A stretch of 64,000 nucleotides of DNA. Origin: Serinus canaria (taxonomy: Eukaryota > Chordata > Aves > Passeriformes > Fringillidae). The notes under the pieces are model-generated. The model made no database searches. It saw only the letters and a program-made list of their open reading frames with translations, and had not been told where the DNA came from. The translations under genes and the position numbers were made by a program. Positions 1-17,300 of this stretch are shown here, one piece after another (the first letter of the stretch is position 1; every line of letters begins with the position of its first letter). The DNA lies in contig NC_066317.1 in the NCBI RefSeq assembly GCF_022539315.1, positions 69,647,679-69,711,678 of the forward strand, written 5' to 3'.

Positions 1-8859
<8,859 letters not shown>

Positions 8860-9070
8860 GCCGCCCCCGAGGGACCCCCGGCCCGCTGTCCCCTCCCTCG
8901 GGACTCTCCGTTCCCCCCCAGCCCGGCCCCACTCGCGGTGGGAGCCGGAGCCGCTTCCCGCCGGGGGATCCGGGCCCCCCGCGCTGCTCTCGGACACTAC
9001 AGACCCCCCCGGGACACCCCCGGGACCCCCGCGGGGCCGGGGCTGCCGCCCCCCCGTGCTCCTGGCATCC

Positions 9071-9076
9071 AATAAA
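9071..9076 (+). terminator. DCTN1: DCTN1 polyadenylation signal
   Basis: AATAAA 212 bases after the DCTN1 stop codon, in a GC-rich 3' UTR (8860 to about 9095). Confidence 0.85.
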
Positions 9077-9119
9077 AGTTCCCTGGACGCGCTTCCTGAG
9101 CCTGGAACCGGGCACCGGG

Positions 9120-9490
9120 CGGGGACACTACGGGGGACACGTGGGACACGGGGAGCGTAAAAGGGACTGGGAGGGCACCGGGGGGTCACGGAAGGGGACC
9201 GGGGGTCACAGGAGGGATTCGAGAGGGGCACTGGGAGTCCCGGGAGGGCTCTGAGGACGCCGGGGGTCACAGAGAGCCCCCGGGTGGAACCACGGCGACG
9301 TTTGGGGATCCTGGGGTGGCACCGGGAGACATTTGGAGGTCCCGGGTGGGACCAGGGGGACACTTGGAGGGCACCGAGGGTCCCAGGAGGGGACCCGCAG
9401 AGCTCCGGGCGTCCCCGGAGGGGACGCGGGGCCATCGGGGGTCCCGGGGTGGCACCGCGGGGACATCGGGGGGGAGCGGGTCCCGCCACG
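9120..9490. repeat. GC-rich minisatellite between DCTN1 and NOP56
   Basis: Diverged units built on GGGGTCACAG and GGAGGTCCCGGGTGGGACCA. Intergenic; long ORFs across it in several frames come from repeat composition. Confidence 0.65.
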
Positions 9491-9539
9491 TGCGGCCGCG
9501 CGCGCACCGGACAGCGCGGGAAAGGGCGGGGCCGTGGGG

Positions 9540-9804
9540 CGCGCGGGCGCAGCTCCCATTGGCCGGCGCGCAGGAAAAGGCGGGAGGAAACTCCCCCTCC
9601 CGTCTCTGATTGGCAGGAGCAGCCGAAGGGGCGGGATCAGCCCCTTCTCTGCTTGATTGGCTGCGGGGTGGGCCCATCGAGGGCGGCCCGCGGTGATTGG
9701 CGGAGGGCGCGGCGCAGTGGGCGCTGATTGGTGGAGGAGGGAGGGGACGGGGTTCCGGCGAAGACAGCGCGTCAGTTCCGGACGGCGGCGGCGGCGGGAG
9801 GACC
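9540..9804 (+). promoter_or_regulatory. NOP56: NOP56 promoter with five CCAAT boxes
   Basis: CpG-rich region just before the NOP56 start. ATTGG (reverse CCAAT, the NF-Y core) occurs five times in the same orientation, at 9558, 9609, 9656, 9696 and 9727, spaced 51, 47, 40 and 31 bp, with GC boxes (GGGGCGGG) between. No TATA box was seen. This fits a housekeeping promoter; the transcription start is not determined. Confidence 0.75.
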
Positions 9805-12800
9805 ATGGTGGGTGAGGGGACGGGCCCGGGCCGCATCCGACGGCATCGGGAGTGGGGAGGGACCCAGGAGCCCCCTCCGACCGCATCGGGGCGCGCCGGG
9901 ACCGACGGGAGGCCGGGGGAGCCGCATCGGGCCGGCCCGGGCGCTCCGGTGGGGCGGCGGGCGCGGAGATGGGCGGGAGCGCGGCCCCGGTGCCGCCCCC
10001 GGTGAGCGGAGCCCTCGGTGCCGCAGGTGCTGCTGCACGTGCTGTTCGAACATGCGGCCGGGTACGCGCTGTTCGCCGTGCGGGAGGTGGAGGAGATCGG
10101 CCTGCAGCTGCCGCAGGTACGGCACCGGCAACGGCGGGAACGGGAGCGGAGCGGGGGGGAGGCGGGAACGGCGTGGGAAGGACGAGAACGGGGATTGGGG
10201 AGGTGGGGGCAGGAGGGGACACTTCGGGACCGGGGATGGAGGGAGGTGCAAGGCTCGGGGAGGCCGGGGGGAACTGGCGGGGCAGGCCTGGGGGTGGCGG
10301 GGGGTCGCACTGCCGGGGCCTTTCCCCGGGACCGGGTGTGACGGGAGCCCCCGCCTCCGCCCCGGTTGCCCCGCAGGTGGAGGAGAGCGTCCTCACGCTG
10401 GGCAAGTTCCACAACGTGGTGAAGCTCGTGGCGTTCTCGCCGTTCCGCTCGGCGCAGAGCGCGCTGGAGAACATGAACGCCGTGTCCGAGGGTGAGCGCG
10501 GGGCCGGGGACAGCGGGACCCCCCTCCCGCGGGGACCCCCTGGCCGCGCTGAGCCCTCCCTGTCCCGCAGGAGTCCTGCACGAAGACCTGCGGCTGCTGC
10601 TGGACACGGCGCTGCCCCCCAAGAGGAAGAAGGTGGTGCTGGGGGTGGGCGATGCCAAGATGGGCGCGGCCGTGCTGGAGGAGTTGGGGGTGCAGTGCCA
10701 GACGGGGGGCGTCGTGGCCGAGCTCATGCGAGGTGAGTGGGGACAAGGGACATTTCAGTGGGGTCCCGGGATTCACTTGGAAGGGGTGAGGAGTTGGGGG
10801 ACCCGGTGCCGTGGCTGTGAGGTGTCCCTGGGGCTGCACGTGGTGGCAGTCAGTGTCTGTGCGGTGGCATCATTGTCCCCCGTGTCCCCGCAGGGATCCG
10901 GCTGCACTTCCCGGCGCTGGTCCGAGGCCTCACGGCACAGTCGGCGTCCAAGGCCCAGCTGGGGCTCGGCCACAGCTACTCCCGGGCCAAGGTGAAGTTC
11001 AACGTGCACCGGGTGGACAACATGATCATCCAATCCATCAGCCTGCTGGACCAGCTGGACAAGGACATCAACACCTTCTCCATGCGTGTCCGGTCGGTGG
11101 GGATGGATTTTGGGGGGTCTGAAGGGTTTGAGTGTCCCCGTCCCTCCCCATGCTTACCACAGGCAGCCGCTGCTGCTCCGGCCGCCTGTACAGACCGGGG
11201 AGGGACAGCAGCTCCCCAAGGGCCACTGGCCGGGCCACAGGGCCATGGCATGGACCAGGGGGGACATTTGGGAACATAGAGGGGCCTGGGGACACACAGA
11301 GCTGGGATAGGCCTGGGTGACAGCAGTGACTGTGTCCTGTCCCCACAGGGAGTGGTACGGGTACCACTTCCCCGAGCTGATCAAGATCGTCCCTGAGAAC
11401 TCCATGTACTGCCGGGTGGCCAAATTCATCGGGAACCGCCGGGAGCTGAGTGAGGAGAGCCTGGAGGGGCTGGAGGAGATCGTCATGGACAGCGCCAAGG
11501 CCCAGGCCATCCTGGAGGCCTCCCGCTCCTCCATGGGTGAGGGGGGCTCTGAGGGGCTCAAGGGGGGCCTGGCCACGTGCCCAGCGCTGCCACTCACCCC
11601 GTGCCACCCCCAGGGATGGACATCTCCCCCCTGGACCTCATCAACATTGAGAGCTTCTCGCGCCGCGTCATCTCGCTGTCCGACTACCGCAAGGGGCTGC
11701 AGGAGTACCTGCGCTCCAAGATGAGCCAGGTGGCCCCCAGCCTGTCAGCCCTCATCGGGGAGGTGGTGAGTGTCCCCAGAGACCCCCCTGTCACCTCCCC
11801 AGCCGCGGAGATGATGTCAGAGTGAATCTGTCAATCCACTGAGTTGTGCTGCTGACACTTCCACTGCTGATCCCCGGCCTGTGGGGACTCTCTGTGCCCT
11901 TGGGGGCTTCAGGGCCACCCGTAACTCCCCCGTGCTGTCCCCCAGGTGGGCGCCCGCCTGATCTCGCACGCTGGCAGCCTGACCAACCTGGCCAAGTACC
12001 CGGCGTCGACGGTGCAGATCCTGGGTGCAGAGAAGGCCCTGTTCAGGTACCCCAGGGTGGTCGCGGTGATGGCGGCCGCGGGGCTGCGGCTGTGACTCGC
12101 TGGGGGTGAGCAGCCGGCCCCAGTCTGAGCGACCCCCGGAGCACAGCGGGCTGGGGAGGGGCTGTCCGTGGGCGGGGGTGGCATTTGAGGGTCCTGACCC
12201 CACCCTGGGCACTCGCAGGGCGCTGAAGACGCGGGGGAACACCCCCAAGTACGGCCTCATCTTCCACTCCACCTTCATCGGGCGCGCGGCCGCCAAGAAC
12301 AAGGGGCGGATCTCGCGCTACCTGGCCAACAAGTGCACCATTGCCTCACGCATCGACTGCTTCTCAGGTGGGCTGGGGGCTCTGGGGGGTTGGGGGGCAC
12401 AGATGAGGTGGGCACTGTCACTCAGTGCCCAGGTGGGCACGGGGAGGGCACTCGGGCATTTAGGGCCGCTCTGCCGTGATGGGAACATTTTTCGTCAACA
12501 GCATCTCACCCCGGTGAATGGTGACTCCTGTGGGCTGAGCAGAGCAGGGGGGGCTTGGGGGTGCAGGGTGAGTGCAGGGTGAGTGCTGAGCCCCCTCTGT
12601 CCTCTCCCCACAGAGGTCCCCACCAGTGTCTTTGGGGACAAGCTGCGGGAGCAGGTGGAGGAACGCCTGGCCTTCTACGAGACTGGGGAGCCGCCCCGCA
12701 AGAACCTGGAGGTGATGAAGGAGGCCGTGGTGGAGGTGAGGAGGAGGAGGGGATGCTGAGGGAGGAAGAGTGGTGAGGGTGATAAATGGAGGCTGTGGGA

Positions 12801-13702
12801 GAGATGGACGGGGAGGTGAGGTCTTGGGGGAGGTGAAGGTGGTGGTGAGGTGCGTGAAGGGTGAAGAAGGTGATGGAGGTGAGGTCCTGCGGGAGATGAA
12901 GAGGGCAGTAGTGAGGTACCAGAGGATGGAGATTGTGAATGGGAGGTGCTGCTGGGGGCAGTGAAGGGGGTGGAGGTGCTGGGATGATGGAGGATGGTGG
13001 GGGAGGCGATGAAGATGATGGCGAGGTGCTGGGGGGATGAAGGTGAGGGCCCATGTCGGAGGTGATGTCACTGTGCCATCCTGACCCACTGTGGAGGCCA
13101 AAGACTGATTTAATGAGTCTGATCCGACCAGGGCCAAGTGTGGGGACAAACCCTGGGACCCTGCTCTGGCTCACGTCCCCCCTGTGTGTCCCCAGGCCAA
13201 CGAGGTGGTGGCTGAGGTGAAGAGGAAGCAGGAGAAGAAAGAGAAGAAGAGGAAGAAGAGGGAGAAGCGGCGGCTGGAGGCCCTGGCAGCAGCTGCTGAG
13301 GAGTCAGCAGAGAACTCTGTGATGGAGACAGAGGTGAGGGGGATGGGTGAGACCCTTCTGGGGGGTCCTCGGTGCTCCTGATGCTGGGGGGTTGTGAGGG
13401 GTCTCTGTGCCCCGTGAGGAGAGGGGGGATGGGGCCAGAGCTGATGTGGGTGGGGCTCCCCACAGGAGAACGATGTGGGGGCCAAGAAGAAGAAGAAAAA
13501 GAAGAAGCAGCAGCAGCCAGAGGAGTCAGAAGCAGAGCCAGAGCCTGAGGAGAACGGGGTGGAGGAGGAGGAAGAGGAGGAGTCATTGCCCAAGAAGAAA
13601 AGGAAAGTTGTGGTAGAGCCTGAGGAAGAAGAGGAGGAGGAAAAGAAGAAGAAAAAGAAGAAGAAGAAGAAGGCAGTGGCTCGGGACTCAGAGGAGGATT
13701 AG
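9805..13702 (+). CDS. NOP56: NOP56, core protein of box C/D snoRNPs
   Basis: Nucleolar protein that with fibrillarin, NOP58 and SNU13 forms C/D snoRNPs for 2'-O-methylation and pre-rRNA processing. Exons: 9805-9807 (ATG only), 10027-10116, 10377-10491, 10571-10732, 10894-11092, 11349-11536, 11614-11765, 11946-12046, 12219-12367, 12614-12735, 13196-13333, 13466-13702; 551 aa. Phases agree throughout. N-terminal NOP5NT starts [19 protein letters not shown]; the NOSIC region contains [20 protein letters not shown]; the Nop domain includes [20 protein letters not shown] and [20 protein letters not shown]; the tail is lysine/glutamate rich and somewhat shorter than the mammalian one (about 594 aa total). 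Exon 1 holding only the ATG matches the mammalian structure. Exon 5 has a weak donor, GTCGGT. Introns 7-10 each host a snoRNA. Confidence 0.97.
11803..11877 (+). ncRNA. SNORD110: Box C/D snoRNA SNORD110 (18S U1288 guide)
   Basis: In NOP56 intron 7 (11766-11945). Box C ATGATGT at 11811, box D CTGA at 11867-11870, terminal stem 11803-11809 with 11871-11877 (six of seven pairs). Box D is 75 nt from the 3' splice site, the usual host-intron spacing. A D' box CTGA at 11840-11843 is preceded by AATCTGTCAATCC, complementary to 18S rRNA GGATTGACAGATT. The fifth base upstream of D' pairs with the U that is U1288 in human numbering, the SNORD110 target. Box positions are seen; rRNA sequence and numbering are from memory. 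Confidence 0.87.
12059..12134 (+). ncRNA. Candidate box C/D snoRNA without assigned target
   Basis: In NOP56 intron 8 (12047-12218). Box C GTGATGG at 12066-12072, box D CTGA at 12125-12128, perfect 6-bp terminal stem 12059-12064 (GGTCGC) with 12129-12134 (GCGACC), and the same one-base spacer before box C as in the three neighbouring snoRNAs. Box D lies 90 nt from the acceptor. The sequence just upstream of box D is very GC-rich (CAGCCGGCCCCAG), and I could not match it to an rRNA methylation site. It could be a bird version of a NOP56 intronic snoRNA such as SNORD86, but position does not prove that. Confidence 0.65.
12468..12545 (+). ncRNA. SNORD56: Box C/D snoRNA SNORD56 (18S C517 guide)
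   Basis: In NOP56 intron 9 (12368-12613). Box C GTGATGG at 12476, box D CTGA at 12535-12538, perfect 7-bp terminal stem GCTCTGC (12468-12474) with GCAGAGC (12539-12545). Box D is 75 nt from the acceptor. The guide ATTTTTCGTCA (from 12487) is complementary to 18S TGACGAAAAAT. With D' taken as CAGC, the fifth base upstream pairs with the C at human position 517, the known SNORD56 target. Confidence 0.9.
12738..13040. repeat. GAGGTG-rich degenerate repeat, NOP56 intron 10
   Basis: Purine-rich variants of GGTGATGGAGGTGAGGTGCT occupy the first 300 bp of intron 10, ending just before SNORD57. Confidence 0.6.
13055..13128 (+). ncRNA. SNORD57: Box C/D snoRNA SNORD57 (18S A99 guide)
   Basis: In NOP56 intron 10 (12736-13195). 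Box C GTGATGT at 13062-13068, box D CTGA at 13119-13122, perfect 6-bp terminal stem GTCGGA (13055-13060) with TCCGAC (13123-13128). Box D is 73 nt from the acceptor. The guide ACTGATTTAATGAG directly before box D is complementary to 18S CTCATTAAATCAGT. The fifth base upstream of box D pairs with A99 (human numbering, counted from the 18S 5' end as remembered), the SNORD57 target. Confidence 0.93.
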
Positions 13703-14055
13703 GGAGCAGAGATCAGTCAGCACATGGACTGACAGACTGACTGACAGGCAGGAGCCAGGAGTGGCCACTCACCCGATCCCGTGGTGGCCCCAGCTGTGTC
13801 CTGTGGCACCGTGGCCACTTGGAACATGTCACAGCCCCTCGTGGCCTGGGTGAGTCCCTGTGGCCACCAGCAGACCCTGGACTGTGCCTTACAGAGTGGA
13901 ACTTCCAACCCCCTGTCCCCTTCCCTGGGGCCTGGGCTGCATGGGGGTGTCCCCAGGCTGTGTCCCCTTTCTTGGGGACTCTGGGCTGTCCCCAGGCCGT
14001 GTCCCCCCTGCCTGTGGTGCAGGGGCCCAGGCCCTGCTTGTGGTGCCCAAACCCC

Positions 14056-14061
14056 AATAAA
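14056..14061 (+). terminator. NOP56: NOP56 polyadenylation signal
   Basis: AATAAA 354 bases after the NOP56 stop. The 3' end of NOP56 faces the 3' end of IDH3B (signal at 14202), so the two genes converge with about 140 bp between signals. Confidence 0.85.
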
Positions 14062-14201
14062 GGGCTGAGGTTGTTGCTGACCCCTCCTGTCCTGCTCCGT
14101 GGCAGGGGGTGCCCAGGCTGTCCCCACGGGGGTCACCCTGTCACCAGCAGCCTGCCAGGGCCGAGGGACGCTGACAGCAGCACGGTCACACCTGAGGCCA
14201 C

Positions 14202-14207
14202 TTTATT
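14202..14207 (-). terminator. IDH3B: IDH3B distal polyadenylation signal
   Basis: TTTATT on the + strand, AATAAA on the transcript strand, 26 bases after the stop of the distal alternative last exon. Confidence 0.85.
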
Positions 14208-14232
14208 GGAGTCGCCAGGGCCAGGGGTGAGG

Positions 14233-14313
14233 TCACTGCACCTCCAGGGCATCTATCACAGCCTGGGTGAAATCGATGGAGGTGGAGTAGCCCCCCATGT
14301 CCGCCGTGCGCAC
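14233..14313 (-). CDS. IDH3B: IDH3B alternative last exon, distal
   Basis: Encodes [20 protein letters not shown] and ends ...DALEVQ, stop 14233-14235. The acceptor is CTTGCAG. It is in the same phase as the proximal last exon, so the two are mutually exclusive endings. It corresponds in position and sequence type to the second mammalian IDH3B C-terminal isoform. Confidence 0.88.
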   Translation of the reverse strand: MRTADMGGYSTSIDFTQAVIDALEVQ

Positions 14314-17300
14314 CTGCAAGGAGACGGGAGGTTAGGGGGACCAGCAGGGACCTGCACAAGTGGGGTCCCCCCGGCCCCAGCCTGGGCTGTGGCACTCTGG
14401 GGTTGGGCTCCCTGGAGCCCTGTGCACCCCCAAACTTGTCCCTGTGCCTTGGGGATGTGTGGAGGAACTGGTGTCCCCTCTGCCCCACAGCGGCTCAGGG
14501 GTGCCCCAAAGTCCAGTTTGGGCTCTGGTTCCAGCACTGCCCCCCCAGCTCAGCAGCCCCTGCACCCCAAAAGCTGCCCCAGGTCCCCCAGGGCAGGGCA
14601 GGAGGGAAGCATTGGACCCTTTATTAGCAAAGCAGAATACAGAGCACGACACGATGGCACAGCCCAGAGCCCGGGGTGGCACCGGGCCTGGCCCCACAAG
14701 CACAGGGTTATGGGATCAGCTCCCAGCTCTGGCCAGAGCCCTGCAGCTCCCCAGTTCCCGTGGCCTGGGGGGCACTGGGTGCACCTCCCCACCCTGCCCC
14801 GGGTCTGGAGTGTTCCAGGGTCACCCCACGCCATGGGAGCCCTGTGCCAGCAGCTGCCAAGGGGGTGGAGGGTGGGGGATGTCACCCTGGTTATTGCTGA
14901 AAGCTGCATGGGATGGGTCCCACAGTCACACTGGTCCCACATTCATAAAGATCCCATGGGAATGAGGTCCCACAAATCCCACTGGTCCGACAGTCTAAAT
15001 GACCCCACAGGAATGGGGGGGGTCCCACAGTCACGGGGATCCCATGGGAATGGGGTCCCACAGTCCAAGGTCCTGTTCTGACAGGGATCCAAATATCCCA
15101 CTGGTCCCACAGCAATGATAATCCAGTAGTGGGGATCCCATGGGAATGGGGGTCCCAGAGCCATGGTGGGTGGTCCCAATGTCCCTAGGAGCTGCCTATG
15201 ATTTAGGGTGCTGCCCCATCCCCCCAAAACCACCCAGTGAACCCCAAAATCTGCACTGGTCGCCTCCTGTGGGGGATGGGGGGGTTCCTGGGCCACCCTC
15301 CTCCCTGGGGGGGGGGCTGGGAGGGGGTTTGGGGAGGGGGCCGAGGCGCTGGGGGAGCTGCTGGGGGTCCTAAGCCCCATAGTTGGGGTGCAGGTTGTCA
15401 ATGACGGACTTGACGAAGTCGGAAGTGGTGGAGTAACCGCCCAGGTCCCGGGTCCGGACCTGCAAATCCAACACAGGGAGGGGAGAAACGGGGGAAAGGC
15501 TCTGGTGAACGAGGGAACGGCTGGGAGGGGCACAGGACAGCAGAGAGAGAGACAGGAGGGACTCTCCACAGCCCTGCCAGGACCTGGGATGGGAATGGGG
15601 CTGTGGAATGTCCCTTGAGAACCATGCCAGGACCTGGGATGGGAATGGGGCTGTGGAATGTCCCTTGAGAACCATGCCAGGACCTGGGATGGACATGGAA
15701 AGGTCCCTGAGAGCCCTGCCAGGACCTGGGCTGGGAATGGGGCTGGAGAAGGTCCCTGCCGAGAACCCAAATGCAGACAAGGCTGTGGTGGATTCCCCAG
15801 CCCGGCCAGAAGTCCCTCCCTTGCCAGAACGTGACCACAGGGGCTGGACACAGCTGTGGGCCTGGGATTATAACTGGAAAGAGAAGAGGAACCAAGAATT
15901 CCAGCTGGGAAGAAGAGAGGAACCAAGAATTCCAGCTGGGAAGAAGAGAGGAACCAAGAATTCCAGCTGGGAAGAAGAGAGTAGCCAGAGAAGGTGACCC
16001 AGGCACCACCAGCCCTACCCAGTGTCCCGCACTCACTTTTCCACCTTTGATCACCTTCTTCACCGCATCCGAGACCATGTTGGAGTGGTATTCCAGGCTG
16101 GAAAAGAGGGGGAAGCAGGGGGTCAGCCCCTCAGGAGCCCCCCCAGCCCCCCCCAAACCCCCCTTTAGAGCCCAGCACATACTTGAGGTGCCGCAGCATG
16201 TTGGAGGCCGAGAGCAGCATGGCCGTGGGGTTGGCGATGTTCCTGCCCACGGCCTGGGCGAAGGGGTGCCGCGCTCCCTGTGGGACACAGGGCACAGTGA
16301 CAGGATCATGCCACCCTGCCAGCCTTGGGAATGGTGCTCTGGGCTGCCCCTGGGATGCCCCTGCTCACCAGCTCGAACACGGCGTACTCGGCGCTGTAGC
16401 TCTCGCCGGGCACGACGCCGGCGCCGCCCACCAGCCCCGCGGCCAGGTTGTCCACGATGTTCCCGTAGAGGTTGGGCATCACCAGGACATCAAACTGGTA
16501 GGGATTCTGCACCAGCTGGGATGGGAATGGGAATGGGGCAGTGAGGCCTGGAAAAGCTGGAGGGAAGCTCAGCCCCACCCTGGGACAGCCCAGGTGTGGT
16601 GGGGCTGGGTGAGCTCCGAGGTGTCTCCAACCCAAATCATTCCATGCTTGGCCCAACTGCCTGGAGCAGCAGAGAGGGGATTGGGGGGGTTTTAGGGACT
16701 AAAGGGGAGGTTTTAGGGATATAAAGGGGAATTTTTAGGGATAGAAACACACCCAGCCTCAGTGAGGCTGCAGCAACCCAGGTCCCCAAACCCCCCAAAT
16801 TGCCCCAGGAGCAGCACTGGGATGGCCCCAGAGCCCAGGTGAGACAGAGCTGGGAATGCTGGGGTGGCTCCTGCCTGGCACGGGGACAACCCTGGGGCCA
16901 GGTGGGCTCGGTGTGCCCAGGCTTGGAGGTTCCAGCTCCTCAGGGGCCTTTGGGAAGGGACCAGGGACAGGGACACGGACACACTCAGGGGCGTGGCCGG
17001 CCGGGGGGCGTGGCCCGGGGGCGTGGCTCACCTGCATGCAGCAGTTGTCGATGATCATGGTGTCGAATTTGATCTTGGGGTAGAGCTCTGCCACCTCCTT
17101 ACAGCACTGCAGGAACAGCCCATCCCCCAGCTTCCTGCACAAGGAACACCAGGAAGAGTTGGGGGGCAGCAGGGGAATCCCAAAGGCTGCAGAGATCCAG
17201 CAGGAACTGCAGGGATCCAGCAGGAACTGGGATCTGGGACACCCTTGGGGGCTCCGCATGCTGCTTTTCCCCCTCTCCCTGATGGGAACGGGATTTGTCC

